Shown here one piece after another: positions 1-12,449 of a stretch of 64,000 nt of DNA (positions within the stretch are counted from its first letter, which is position 1; each line of letters begins with the position of its first letter). The position numbers and the translations under genes were made by a program. The notes under the pieces were generated by a model. It was not told where the DNA came from. It did no database searches and saw nothing but the letters and a program-made list of their open reading frames with translations. The DNA comes from Rhabditoides inermis (taxonomy: Eukaryota > Nematoda > Chromadorea > Rhabditida > Rhabditidae), in assembly GCA_963966185.1 (NCBI GenBank), contig CAWZYM010000147.1, forward strand, positions 266,501 through 330,500, written 5' to 3'.

Positions 1-98
1 TTCAGCAGGTCCCTCGTCCTCTCCGACAGGAAAAGAGAATCAAAGTGGTCCAATGGGAGAGGCTGCGAAAGGCACCGACTGAACACATTTCCTTTCTA

Positions 99-157
<59 letters not shown>

Positions 158-695
158 ACTTGAATACTCGAGCTGTCTGTCCGTCGCTCGTTCTCTCTGT
201 ATATCCCAGCACCTTTCCCTTGCTCGTTACACTCAGCACATTCGTGGCAGTTGTGAACGAGAGTAGTGGGTAGAATAACAATAGTAACAGCATTGTTCCC
301 TTGACAGCGAACAGTGAATACGTGCACAATACAATGCAATGCAGTCCATGGATTGACCGGTAGTGATAAGAACTACAATTAAAGTGACAATTTTATTGAT
401 CCGCAATCGGAAAAAAATGAATTTTGAATTGGCGCGCTTTACAAATTCTGGCTATAACTATTGAAGTCGAGATGCGTATCACATAGAGATGTGTTTATCG
501 GCTTCTACAACTTAATTTTATGCTAGAAACTGATATTCATGTAAAATTTTCATTTCAAAAATTTCCCCACAAAGCATTCAAAATCAACTATTTTTGGGGC
601 AAAAAATAGTTAAGAACATGAAAAAATTCTAGTTTTCAGTTTTATTAGATGTTATTCGATGTTTCCATTAACTTTTCATCAGTATACTATCAGTT
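1..695. other. No gene seen; contains a (CT)n microsatellite
   Basis: The first 695 bases hold no supported coding exon. A (CT)n run with a few TTT interruptions occupies about 98-156. Short ORFs across it are low-complexity Ser/Leu or Arg/Glu translations and are not genes. The remainder is AT-rich with no recognisable RNA gene. Confidence 0.6.
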
Positions 696-1054
696 TTAAA
701 GCAACAGTGGCGACTTATTTTCGACTCGGAGTATTATTAAAAGTCATATTATCCTAACACATTTGCAATTTTTTGCGAAAGAACGACAATTCTGCGTTAC
801 TTTCGATTCTGCCACTGCCAAGAATGCAGCTCAAAATTTGAATTTCCCGCCAACGCTTCACTGCAAAAACTGGGATCGGAGACATAACCGCAAATGAACA
901 ACGCCAGGTCACTTGCTTCTTGGCTCAGTGCATGTGCGCTGCGTTGTGACCCTAATCGCGGGTTCGATTCCTGTCACTGCCAAATGTTTTGCTCGTGTGA
1001 AAATGAGGAGTTGTGGCAGGTTGTGGCAGAAATAAGTCGCCACTGTTCCTTTAA
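696..1054. mobile_element. TTAA-flanked inverted-repeat element with tRNA-like core
   Basis: A 351-bp element (700-1050) is bounded by TTAA on both sides (696-699 and 1051-1054). Its 22-bp terminal inverted repeats (700-721 and 1029-1050) match at 21 positions; the right end, read inward, begins AGGAACAGTGGCGAC. It has no ORF for a transposase, so it would be a non-autonomous (MITE-like) element. TTAA duplication is typical of piggyBac-type transposition; that assignment is inference. Inside, TGGCTCAGTG (921-930) resembles a tRNA A box and GGTTCGATTCC (961-971) is a B box, so it may carry a Pol III promoter. A degraded relative lies at 2376-2633. Confidence 0.75.
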
Positions 1055-1439
1055 GTGAACTTGTCACTATAAGGGAGTTCAAAAGAGACTCTCGCACTCA
1101 ATCACTCTATCTATTGCATTAACTAATCTTTATTCATTGACGTTGTTCACTTCACATGTCACATGTGGACATGTGTATTCGGATCGGCGCTTCGCGCTCG
1201 TTTGGGACCTATCCAGCGGCGCGCAGAGCCGCCAAAATCGCTTGTAAATCATTCAATGAATAAATGTTACAGAGTTATATCATGATATTGTTTCTAAATC
1301 GTCCGTTAAACAACTATAAACCAAAACAAACATGAAACAATAGTCTCTAAGACCCAAAAATATGTTCGCTGGTTAGGTCTGCACGTCTGTGAGGTATGCT
1401 GCTGGTCGCTGATTTGCTTAAAGACCCGCTCACTAGCTG
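1055..1439. other. No gene or RNA recognised
   Basis: Spacer between the TTAA-flanked element and the diverged direct repeat. It includes a GC-rich patch around 1170-1235 (GGCGCTTCGCGCTCG). No splice-consistent coding sequence was found on either strand. Confidence 0.5.
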
Positions 1440-2115
1440 GTTACGATGTGAGCGAAATATAGCCAAATTAGCAAGAGATGCGCGCGCGCCCTCACCTCAC
1501 TTTTGCGATTTTGAGTATTTCCGCGGTCATAACTTGATTCATACAAAACCAATTTGCAAGAAACTTTTCAGATAGTTGAGTTTACGTCTTGTGATGCAGT
1601 TCATTCTGTGACAGTTCTCAATTTTTCATTCATTACCTCTATTTTTGGTCAAAATACTACCAAAAATGGTCACTTTTCCACTTTTTCTTGTGTGTCCGCC
1701 AGAATATCTCTGTTTCTACTGATAGTCCACTTTGCAGTCCACTTTCGTATACGTCTCTACTTACTCTTGTTATAGAAGAAAAACCACGAAAATCATCAAA
1801 TTTGTAGCTGTCTGTAGCGAACGTTTCTCATCTAAGCAACTGTTTTATTTTCCGTAATTACGTCCAAAAAACAGTTTTTTTCGCGTATGTGCAAAATTCA
1901 GCTTGAGTATGTGAGAAAGATATAGCCAATTTATCAAAAGGTGCGCGCGCCCTAGCATTTTTTTACGATTTTGATTAGTTCATAACTTTAGTCATACTAA
2001 ACCAATTTGTATGACACTTTGCAGATTAGTTGAGTTTACGTCCTCGGCTGTAGTCCACGTTGTGATAGTTTTCAATTTTGTTTTCATTATTCTGTTTAAA
2101 AAAAACATCAAAATC
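1440..2115. repeat. Two diverged direct copies of an unclassified repeat
   Basis: Two stretches about 470 bp apart share an ordered set of motifs. Each has an ATATAGCCAA-like start, a GCGCGCGCCCT block, an ACCAATTTG block, TAGTTGAGTTTACGTC, and a TTTTCAATTTT-type end (about 1455-1665 and 1918-2110). Divergence is high, so this is an old duplication or two insertions of one family. Small ORFs inside both copies are not conserved in frame. I do not recognise the family. Confidence 0.55.
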
Positions 2116-2375
2116 TCGCTGTCCGGCAGCGGAAGCTCCATGTTCAAGCAAATCAAAAGTTTTACTTCAATCTCTAGAAATGCATTGACAAAAAACGGAG
2201 AGAGGGATAAAGGAAAAGTTAGAGAGAAATATATAGATATATTTATAGAGAGAAGGGTGCTGGTAGATCGACTTACTGTTGTCGTTGCATTGACAACAGA
2301 AAAGATGCGAGAGGAGACCTGAGAGAAAGAGAAAGAGGAAGAGAGGAAAAAAAGAGAAAAAATTGAATTTTTTTT

Positions 2376-2633
2376 CGAAAGAACGACGATTCTGCGTTAC
2401 TTTCGAATGCGAATCTGACACTGCCAAGGATGCAGATGAAAACTTGAATTTCCCGGCTAACGCTTCAATACTGCAAATTAGGGTCGGAGATATAAGCAAA
2501 TTGAACAACGCTTAGTGAACAACGCAATTGAACAACGCTTAGTTGCAACGCCGGTTCGATCCCACGGCCAAATGTTTTGCTCGTGTGAAAATGAGGAGTT
2601 ATGACAGGTTGTGACAGAAATAAGTCGCCACTG
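2376..2633. mobile_element. Degraded second copy of the tRNA-like TTAA element
   Basis: This stretch is collinear with 778-1040: AAAGAACGAC, TTCTGCGTTACTTTCG, the AACTTGAATTTCCC block, a B-box GGTTCGATCCC (2553-2563), GTGAAAATGAGGAGTT and the inverted-repeat end AAATAAGTCGCCACTG (about 2615-2630). The left terminal repeat and the flanking TTAA are gone, and the A-box region is scrambled by a small internal duplication (AACAACGCTTAG). It looks like an older, decayed insertion of the same family. Confidence 0.65.
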
Positions 2634-3432
<799 letters not shown>

Positions 3433-3739
3433 GTCGTTCACGCGCGTTGTATTGTTGTTTTTAATGTTGTTGTTTGTTATATCTGTTGATTTACTGTGAA
3501 CAAATACTGATAGTTCCTGTGAACCTATCAGGTATATTAACATTAATACATGATACATTGACATTTGAAAAAAAATCTTCAATATTCAACAAAAGTACAT
3601 TCTTTTTTTTTTGAAAAGTACAAGCGTAAAGTACCTCTGTTTGGGTTTATCCCAATTCAACAAAAGCACATGCATAAAACTATTATTTCTATTCTGAACT
3701 ATAAACACAAACCTGCTCTCTCAAACGATATGTAGACAC

Positions 3740-4112
3740 GTATACGAGAGAGAACTGTTCAACGACGAATGGAACGAAAGATGCTCGGGTTGACTTTACT
3801 GGACAAAGTGCCGTGCAAGAATATACGAAGACTGACGGGATTACGAGACATGCTGCGTGAGGCGAGATCAAGAAAGTGAAGGTTCGCCCGCCGCAACATG
3901 ATCTGCAACGACGACCGAAGGACGCGACGCGTGATCGATTGGAACCTGCCGAGGAAAGGCAAGGCCGGTCGCCCCATCTACAGTGGAGCGACGAATTCAA
4001 GAAGACGATCCATACCAATAGGAGGACCCTCGAGGAGGGATGGATGAGTGTGGCCGCGGGCACTGATGCGACAAGATGGAAGAATTTCCTGCCGCTACTC
4101 TGTGAATGATTG
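3740..4112 (+). pseudogene. LINE (RTE-type) reverse-transcriptase C-terminal remnant
   Basis: Conceptual translation on the plus strand in shifting frames gives the usual tail of an endonuclease/reverse-transcriptase LINE protein. It runs from a RRMERKMLGLTLLDKVP-like segment, through RRLTGLRDMLREARSRK and a basic FARR block, a DDRRTRRVIDW-type block and GRPIYSGA, to a W..WK.FL-type end. Internal stops and frame changes show it is dead. Only about the last 120 residues' worth remains, as expected of a 5'-truncated insertion. The RTE assignment rests on remembered resemblance of the Arg-rich tail and was not tested by search. Confidence 0.7.
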
Positions 4113-4376
4113 ATGTTTTGTGTTATGATCACATAATCCGATACCGGGTAAATGTTAAATTAATCGAATTAAATTGGTTTATTGCACTTTACATAACCGT
4201 TCCGCTTTCATAGTGTCAACAGGTCGGAATTGTATGATAGCAGCATTCCGATGGCTGGCTTCTGGGGAGTGTCGTATGCGGTGCGCACTTCGGGCCGAGA
4301 TTCCGGACACATCGCGAACCACCCTTGGCGCACGTCCTGCAACCTCCCACTCTCTCTATCTATCTCTCTCTCTCTC

Positions 4377-4748
4377 TTAAAGCAACACAGGGCGCTCAGT
4401 TTTTGACTTTGGTTTATGGCTTGACCCATAGAAACACGAAATAACCAAAGAAAACGCGAAAGAACGGCGTTTCCTCGTTACCTACACGCTTACCAAAATG
4501 TGCACGTGCGAAGCTTGGTAAGGCGAATTCGAACTTCGCGCCGAAATGCTTATCGTAAAGTTCAGCTCTGTGCGCATCTCGTCGATATGAGGTTGTCAGA
4601 ACAAGTCGTTATAGTGTTGTGGTAACACTCACGGTTTGTGAACCATACTATGCCGGTTCGATTCCCGCCACGTGCAAACAGTTTCGCCAAGTTCTCATAA
4701 GTGAATTTCGATGAACCTTGGTAACGCTAAACGCCCCTGTGCCTTTAA
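4377..4748. mobile_element. TTAA-flanked element with tRNA-like core (second family)
   Basis: TTAA at 4377-4380 and 4745-4748 brackets 364 bp. The ends are imperfect inverted repeats: the left starts AGCAACACAGGGCGC and the right, read inward, AGGCACAGGGGCG. A tRNA-like stretch lies near the right end: an A-box-like TTATAGTGTTGTGG (about 4609-4622) and a perfect B box GGTTCGATTCC (4654-4664), about 45 bp apart. There is no transposase ORF. The design matches the element at 696-1054, but the internal sequence is largely different. Confidence 0.6.
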
Positions 4749-4908
4749 CATTCCTCGCTCTTTCTCAACTCATATACTTACGTTGTAGTACATCGCGTCA
4801 TCGGTGTACCTTAACAGAGCAAGTAGTTATGTGAGCATTGATTCTGTATAGACTACACTCACGTGTCTATGAACAGCTCGGCAGCAGTGGTGAAAGCCCA
4901 CTCGCGCA

Positions 4909-6182
4909 TCATCTACAATCGTTTGTCTCACTCTCGAACCGTGTCCAGTCGCTCACATCAGCAAACGGCTGCACGCCCTCCTTTGCGCGAGTCTCCGGCG
5001 ATAACGAGTTCTCGTAGGCGTAGACGTTCTCCAGCATCCCGATCACAAACTTGGAGTACATGTAGTCCGTGAAGCCGAACGCTATTACGATCTGAACGAG
5101 CAGGCGAGGTGACACGTGCGACCGCGCTGCCGCGCTGCGACCGCGCCGCGCCACTCACCGCCTCTGCGTATTGGGGCTTGTGCGCGCCGTATGCGAGCGC
5201 GGCCAGCACCTGGCGCACGTTCTGCGGGATGTTGTTGTAGTGACTGATGAAGTCGGTGTGTGTGAAGTAGTCTGAAGTAGCCATGCATGAGACGTCACAC
5301 CTGTCAGTCACTCACTGATGTTAGTCACAGATTTCCATGGAGAGCTGTTGCTGGGGAAGCTGGGCGCGGTCGTCGCAAACGTCATCAGTGTAGAGACTGT
5401 GCAAATACTACACTAACACTCTTTTTCTAATACACGGGTCTGCGAATGTACGCTCTGCATCGAGGATCGCACATGCAACATTCTAAAGGACTTTTCCCTC
5501 GCATACACTCCAGTTCAAATCGTTCTCTCTAGCTCACAGTAGTTGGGGTTGAAGAAGACTGGGAAGAACTCAATAATTTTCTCGCGCCTCGAGACTGGAA
5601 GGTTGCCGAACGCCTCGTATACTGAGCGGAAGAACGAAGTCGCCCACGGAGTGGCGGCAGAAGCGGACAGCTGAGTATGCTCTTTCTTTTTCTCTTTTTC
5701 TCTTTCTCTCTTTCTCTCTTTCTCTCTTCCTCTCTTTCTCTCTTTCTCTCTTTCTCTCTTTCTCTCTTTCTCTCTTTCTCTCTTTCTCTCTTTCTCTCTT
5801 TCTCTCTTTCTCTCTTTCTCTCTTTCTCTCCTTTTCCGTACTTGAGTGTTGATGTCGGCTAGAAATGGTTCGTCGAGGTGTGTCTTTGCCATATCGAAGA
5901 ATGGCTGTGCCCTCTTGAATACCTCCGTGAGTGCCGCGCACTTGGCCGCTAGAGAAGAGCACACTACTTTCATGCGCTGCAATTCGCCCATCAGGTTGTG
6001 ACAACTGAGATTCCAACAATCACTGCTTGCCTCAAGTACTGCGTACTTACCGCAGGCATAGACGTAGTGTTTGTCTCGCTGAAAGAGCCATCCCACGCAG
6101 TCGGTCTGTAGGAGAGCACAGTCGAATCGACGGCCAGCGAGAAGTCGACGAGAACGACGGAGACAAGAAGGGGCACGATCAT
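4909..6182 (-). CDS. Unrecognised, probably secreted, cysteine-containing nematode protein
   Basis: Minus-strand gene built from phase-consistent exons: about 6105-5842, 5670-5538, 5271-5159 and 5091-4909 (stop at 4909-4911). Donors GTACGG, GTGAGC and GTGAGT and acceptors CTCAG and TTCAG fit the reading phase. A likely first exon starts at ATG 6182, directly after TTCCAG, and encodes a hydrophobic MIVPLLVSVVLVDF signal peptide. How it joins the next exon is not resolved. The exon at 6105-5842 has Cys spacing (DC, AC, DC, SC, VC, KC) loosely like nematode DUF19 secreted domains. The later exons are helical with aromatic residues (FFNPNY, DYMYSKF). The intron at 5671-5841 holds a GAAAGAGA-type minisatellite. 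Function unknown; the exon chain is more certain than the start. Confidence 0.6.
5677..5832. repeat. CTCTTTCT minisatellite in an intron
   Basis: About 150 bp of tandem 8-mer TCTCTTTC (plus strand) inside an intron of the minus-strand gene at 4909-6182. The long Arg/Glu/Lys ORFs here are read-through of this repeat. Confidence 0.9.
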
Positions 6183-6772
6183 CTGGAAGCTGGCAAGGAG
6201 AAGACCGAACAAAATCACATCCCTTCTATTCCTCAACCACATCAACTTTCCTTTTTGTCCCCTTTCTTTTCGCACAATTGCAACGCAAACTCGTGAGAAC
6301 ATTTGTTTATTGGAGTGGTTCGATTGATAATTCATATCAGATACATAGCAGTGCCTGACATTGAGATATTGAAAAAAATGTCAATAAATGTATTGTAAAA
6401 AAATGTAACACAACATAAAGACACAAATATATGACAGCTACATACCAGTCATTAACCAAGTCAAATTTTGGTTCCGAAAAAAACTACACTCAAACTACAC
6501 ATGACCAATAATCTCTTGGCTTCACATTTTCATTTCTTTTGTGTTTTAGGTGGTAATTTCGAATGTTCAACAGAATTATACAAATTTATAAAGAAGACAA
6601 CAAAAATCTGTAAAGAAACAGTAACATAATGTTAGCATTAGTGGTAGTAATCTAACTACATTTTACATGTTATTGTCCCTTTTTTCATCGATCCTCAATA
6701 ATGATTTAAGAAAAAAATGGAGTCTGCTTCTTGCTATCATTATCAGTTCTAATCTATATCACTTCCTCAACC
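6183..6772. other. AT-rich spacer, no gene recognised
   Basis: Upstream of the minus-strand gene starting at 6182. It is AT-rich with poly-A and poly-T tracts and no splice-consistent coding exon. The promoter of that gene would lie at its left end. Confidence 0.5.
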
Positions 6773-7343
6773 TTAAAGGTAGTGTACCCTCTGATTCTGA
6801 TTGCATAAGTTGTTGTTACCAGTTTATTTCTCATTATTTTTTAGTTATAATTCCATAACATGATTTCAAAAATTACAGTTTTTTTTAAATATAAAAATGA
6901 ATTCAAACGTTTGACATTTACCGGGAAATGTAAGCAGAAGCAGCAGCAACCACGCCCGCAAACTATCTTCAACTGCTGTTACATTACCCAAATTTCATGT
7001 CCAACTGCGGTTACATTACCCAAATGACCGGAGTGAGTCGTTTGTTTCGCACGCAAAATGCGTTCTAATGGTTTTGTGGTTTGTTTTTGATGTTTAATTC
7101 ACATTCAAAAATCAAAATAAACTTAGAACAATGTATATTAACAATATTAAACATATTTGATAAATTTTCATAAAATCGAAGTTTTAATGTTCCTTTCACG
7201 TTAAAAGCTTATTTGCATAAGGTTAAAGATATTTTCAAGGGATTGTATATTGACCAATTATGTTTTTATTAATGAGATTGAACAAATAAACAACACAAAT
7301 TGCAAATTTGAAGTCATGCGGTCAGAGGGTACACTACCTTTAA
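6773..7343. mobile_element. TTAA-flanked element with perfect 18-bp inverted repeats
   Basis: TTAA at 6773-6776 and 7340-7343 brackets 563 bp. The ends are perfect 18-bp inverted repeats (6777-6794 and 7322-7339) beginning AGGTAGTGTACCCTCTGA. There is no ORF for a transposase, so it is a MITE. The interior is AT-rich; I see no tRNA-like boxes in it, unlike the elements at 696, 4377 and 50259. Perfect terminal repeats suggest it is fairly young. TTAA target preference points to piggyBac-like mobilisation, which is inference. Confidence 0.85.
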
Positions 7344-9491
7344 AAACAGCCACTTCTTGAAAATGCCACGTTTTTATCAGTCAGCCTCAATAATCGGTTA
7401 GGAAGAAAAACGTGATAAAAGTGTTGTTTGCAATGTGGTTTTTTTATGGCTCTTTGCTCAGTTAGTGGGTCAAAATTGTTTGAATCACGTGTTTACCTGA
7501 GACCTGAGAGAAGCAGTATCCGAGGATCCGATTCGTACAGACTGCGAGCCATCAATCAGATGACACAATAACCACAGCATCACTTTTCCGTTAAGACAAT
7601 CACGTTTACACAAACCGTGTCAACTGGTTTACTAACGTCAAGATATATGTATACAGTTTACGTTTGTTTTGTTAGCTAACTTTGACGAAATTTAGCCCAC
7701 AACTTCCATCATATTGGAAGTACAAAGAACACCGCGTAGTGTAGTGGTTAACGATGTCCGCTATAATCGGTGAGTCCAATCCCCCTCCCTGGCGCTTGAC
7801 CGTACTAATGTGATATGTTGGTAGCAGTCTGCTCTGAAGGTAACCCGCAGGGTAGGCCACCCACGGGCGCATTATTGCGAAAATAGGCCAGATATGTACC
7901 GTCGTTGGAAAATTGTTTAGCTTTTGTGTAGTGCCAGAGTCCTCTTTCGACCCCCTCCGCAGAGTGAATTTCTTGAATCGGGGTGATACCTTTACCTTCA
8001 CCTGTTTCACTCGACATTTACTCGAGATTAGCACTGGTTTTGTTTCCAGTTACGAACAATTTGTGACTTAAACAGGCACTTATTTCGGGAGTAGCATACT
8101 GAAAATTAAAAAAAAAACATTTGATTATTTTATGGATTCCATAATTAGCATCATTTGTATTAATCACCTTACCCGAATATGATAAGAAATTGTGACTATA
8201 CGCAAGCGTGTCGCAGAAAAGAACACACTAAAACGTGTTCAAACGTGCATAGTTGATTCGAACCCCTGCGCGTCATCCAGACGGTCTCGTTTCACCGTCC
8301 ATGTATGGTTTGCTATTCAGTTATTGTCGTAGATTCCAACAAGTATTCATTTGTAGAGTTTAGATGTCTTGTTTTTGATCTACGCGCATTAAAAGCACGC
8401 GCTTCCGAGGGCGCGATGTCGCATTCATAGGGTTACTGAAGACAGGCCACGCCCCTTTTTACAGTGGGGTGTGACGTCACAATCACTTAATTTGTAAATT
8501 TTGATTAGGAATAACATCACCTCGTGAGCTAACATTCATACGGCCTATACAACTTTTTGCGCTCTTTCGAATGGTACAAACCGCATCTCACGGCATGATG
8601 TTGTCAACATTCATGTTTCTGCGACACAATAAGCCCGCTCCCCTAGCGGTCTAGCGGTCTCTACCCACAGTACACCGCGAGATTTCGCAAAGTCAGAAGA
8701 CAGAGGTGCTTCATTTCCGCTGTACTCTACAAGGTGTTCCCAGTATTCCCCCTATCTCCCCCCTCTCCTTCTCCCTCACCACTCACTACATGCATGTATT
8801 TATTTTTTTATTGAGTGTATGGAGTCTGATCAACGTAATCATAACGCATATCAGTCGTTCTATCACTGCTCCAACTGACAAACACTTAATGAAAATGCCA
8901 CGTTTTTTTATCAGTAAGCCTTATATTCCGGTGTGAGTGATAAAAAAAATCATTGTGAAGTTTTCACAGCTTTTCATTCCTTGCCAATGTCCTTCTCGGT
9001 AAAAATTGGTCTGTACTAAATAATCTGCACAGTAGTACGTCTTTGAGTCGCTTAGTATTATTATAGTTGATATTTTTCTCGAAAACAGCTCAGAAATTCT
9101 CATTGAAAACAATGTAGTGGACTCGGAGTACATCTACAGTATACCGAAATATGTCTTTGTCGCGTTCATATTCTCGTTTAGTTTGCACACACTGTACATA
9201 TGTCTTTGTTTTGTATCAGTATCGTTTTTTTTCTCAGGAGCATTACTCGCAGGTCCAACGCACCTACTTACGGGAAATTTGCCAAAAGCAAGCATCATTC
9301 AAAATGTTCTTATCTTTACCCAACCACCCTCATTCTTTTCAAACTCATGTGCTCATGTGCAGCCAGCTACAGTTGCTGACTGAACCGACTGAACCATCTA
9401 AACAACTGATTGAAATTAGACGAAACAAAAACACTGAGCGTCAGTAACATTATTTCGTGTACACGTTTTTTTCTTATCGCTTATTGCAGCC
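7344..9491. other. Intergenic; contains a tRNA-like relic near 7735-7785
   Basis: No protein gene is supported. At about 7735-7785 the plus strand reads like a damaged tRNA: TAGTGTAGTGGTTAACG (A-box arm, as in Asp/Glu tRNAs), a GTCCGCTATAATCGG anticodon-arm-like section and GAGTCCAATCCCC in place of the B box. It does not fold into a full cloverleaf, so I treat it as a pseudo-tRNA or SINE-like relic. A B-box-like GATTCGAACCCC also occurs near 8256-8267. 8700-9490 is plain spacer upstream of the atlastin-like gene. Confidence 0.45.
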
Positions 9492-10804
9492 ATGAGTGGG
9501 GTATTGGCCGACGAACTCTTACAACCGTCCAATACAGCTACAACGAAAAAGGTCTGCCGCACACATATATCACATCTATTGCTAGTTTACGCGTGTCTCA
9601 CACAATAAATTATTTTCAATGTTTTAGATGTTCAAAACAATCAGTATGGAGAACGGCAGAACAACAACTGAAATCGATCAGGAACACTTGCGAGACATCG
9701 TCGATAGCAAGAATCTTGGAAAAATGCCGGGAAGCTTTTTTTCTTTTGAAAAATACAAAGAGTTTGATGTATGCGGAGATGATCGCTTGCAGGTGTCGAT
9801 CGTGTCGGTTGCGGGTCCTTTTCGCGAAGGAAAATCATTTCTTCTCAACATATTACGCCAATACCTGCTGAGCCTTCGCGATGAACAGAACAGAACCGGA
9901 AATGTGGGTCATTTGCACTCGTCTATACATTTAGTGACTATTTCAGTGGGATGTAAGACCCCCGCCTCTCAAACCCGAAGCTACCTTTCCGGAAGGATTT
10001 CTATCAAAGGGCGGAGTAGACGGGTAACTCAAAGCACATCACTGCATAACATTGTCTCGCAGCTTCTGTTTTCAACATGTCTCACCTATGTTCTTATGTT
10101 GTTATACCATTAAACTAGAGTTGTTTCAAGTGTGACCAGCGGGATCGATATTCTGGCCGAGCCTATCGTTGTCAATACCGAACGTGGCGACGTTGCAGTG
10201 ATATTGGTGAGTCACACTGTGATTATCAGTCGGGGGTTCTCTTGTCACCGCTTTGAGATGGATACCGAGGGCTCGTTCGACCCTATGCGGGACCGAACCG
10301 AGAAGCAGAACGGGTTGCATAAAGACGGACTCATCTTTGCACTCTCCGTGTTGCTCTCTGACACACAGATATTCAACACAAAGGGACATCTCAAGGTTAG
10401 TCGACGCGGTTCTTGTTTGTACACTTGATCATTGATCACAATTTTTTCATCACAAATCAAAACGTTTTTTATTCGTAGTAGCATTTCATTCACAAGCGTC
10501 TTTTTTGCAGGAAACGACGCTGGATGAAGTGGCAATGTTTCTTCTTTACGGATTCATGGCGAATGACCGCGAGACGCCGCCAGATGGAAACATACAACAA
10601 AGTCCCTTTCATGTAAGGCTCAATTTTATAGAGCATCTGGAAAAAAGGAAAACTCAAACTTTAGCGATTGGTTTTCTGCCTTCGCGACTTTGGAACGATC
10701 GATGACATAAATGGAGAAGAGTACCTGCAGAATGTGCTCTCAAAACGAGAGGATGTGAGGGAAAAATTATCGTGCTATCAGGTGAGATCTCTCTCTCTCA
10801 TTCG

Positions 10805-10850
<46 letters not shown>

Positions 10851-12449
10851 CGCTCCTTTTTCTCACAATCTTGCTCTCATTCGAGGAGCTTTCCTGCCAT
10901 CTTCTTCCACACCCGGGAAACACAGTCGTCCGAAACAAAGAGTCTTTTCGCGGACTGGTCAGAGGTTTGTCCTTCTCTTGTTTGCTTGACAGTCTCCAAC
11001 TCAGATGTGGACGAAGACTTCATGGAGCTCGCGTGGTCGATGGCGGCGTCTCTGTTCGATCCGCACTCGCTGCGAGCGAAGGAAGTGCTCGGAGGAGTGC
11101 TCACCTGCGACCAACTACCCCAACTGGCCGCTGTCAGTCACACATGGTTAACCAATCACAGACTCGTATCCTCAAAGGCCCTCACCGCTTTTCCAGAAGC
11201 ACAGTTTGCACGAAACATGTTATTATGTTAGGCTGCGCACATATTTTGACATCTTAAAAGATTTATCCGGACAATGTAATCTTGCCTGATCTTCAGGTTG
11301 GGGTCGCTTTTGTTCTCGTCAATGGAACCTTCTTTAAAATTGTATGAACGAGGAAAATTTGTTTGTATTTTTACCAATTTTTCTGCGCAAACAGAACATA
11401 AAAAAACGAAAGCGACCCCATTCTAAAAGTCTGATTTAGGTAGGTTGCGCGTGACCGATGCATAGTTAGTCACGATAGGAGGAAAATTGTACTGGAGAAA
11501 TGATGGGAACTTTATCGTTAAATAAGAGTTGGTCAATTTATATTGGAATCCTATTCTAATGAGTTTATTATTTTTCGGAATGTTTTCGATTAAAGCAAAA
11601 CGAACATATGTTCGGCTTTAGTGAAGTTTTGCAGGGCTGTTGGAAGGCGTTGCATACAAAGGTCGTTCCGATGCAAACATACACTGAAGCGTATGCTACC
11701 GTCAAGTTTATGCGGGTGAGTGTGTATCGATTACCGAAAATCATATCATTCACATCTAATTAATGTGTTTTTGAGGAAAAAGAAACTGCTTTCCGAAACT
11801 ATCGACAGGAGATGCATAATCGAATGGTGAAATGGTCCTTTTTACATTTTCCAGATGCGAAAATAAAGTTATAACAGTCTCATTTGTTTCAGACAACAAG
11901 GTACGATAGAAATCTCAACAACGTGCACACAGATTGTAAGAACAGAGCGCTGAGTGAATTCGACTCGGCTGTGCAAACGGTAATCCAAAACAGTACTCAG
12001 TGATTACAGACTATTTACATGTTTTATTGATAGGTTCGCCACGGATTCGACTATCAGAAAACGCCCATGCGACAGAACTTGGAAAACGATATTGAGGTAC
12101 ATACGAAAAACACTTCAACTATGTATATATATATATATATATCCAGGAAGAATGGCAACTATACAGCGCGTCGAATAAGAACAAAAGGAACGTGCTGGAT
12201 AAGATGGAGGATGGGTTGCGGACCGCGTATGGAACTATCAACACAGTAGTCAGAAACCCATACGTGCAAACAGGTATGCATCAATATTGACTCTTTCTCT
12301 AATATCGGAGTATATTTCATACGTTTTCAGTTGCCGGAGTAGTCGCGGTCGTAGGAGGTTTCGGAACGGTCGTCGCATACTTTGGAGCCGCGCAAATAGC
12401 ATCCACACTCGTTGTTGTCTTCACTTATTTGAGACATGTTCCAGTGTGA
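9492..12449 (+). CDS. Atlastin/GBP-like dynamin-superfamily GTPase
   Basis: Membrane-fusing GTPase of the atlastin/GBP superfamily, probably acting on endoplasmic reticulum membranes. About 12 small exons join in phase. Exon 1 (ATG 9492) follows TTATTGCAG, a possible trans-splice acceptor. G1 P-loop: VSVAGPFREGKSFLLN (exon ending near 9900). G3: MDTEGSF after the acceptor near 10257. G4 region: VFCLRDFG near 10670, with the RD typical of the family. A CHLLPHPG segment near 10890 also matches atlastins. A helical middle domain follows, then a hydrophobic tail (AGVVAVVGGFGTVVAYFGAA near 12350) that would be the membrane hairpin; stop at 12447-12449. Oddities: about 24 extra residues before the P-loop beta strand, and the exon joining 11140 to 11630 is uncertain. 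A divergent paralogue rather than the conserved atlastin is possible. Confidence 0.85.

Noticed and set aside
914..982. A functional tRNA gene inside the TTAA element
   Set aside because: The A and B boxes are good, but the anticodon and acceptor arms do not pair, so it is tRNA-like only.
5515..6096. A 193-codon ORF with a long REREK-type charged stretch as a single exon
   Set aside because: The charged stretch is the GAAAGAGA intron repeat. Splice sites at 5842 and 5670 remove it in phase and join sensible exons.
7735..7785. A functional tRNA gene
   Set aside because: The A-box arm is good, but the T arm reads GAGTCCAATCCCC and no complete cloverleaf with an acceptor stem could be formed.
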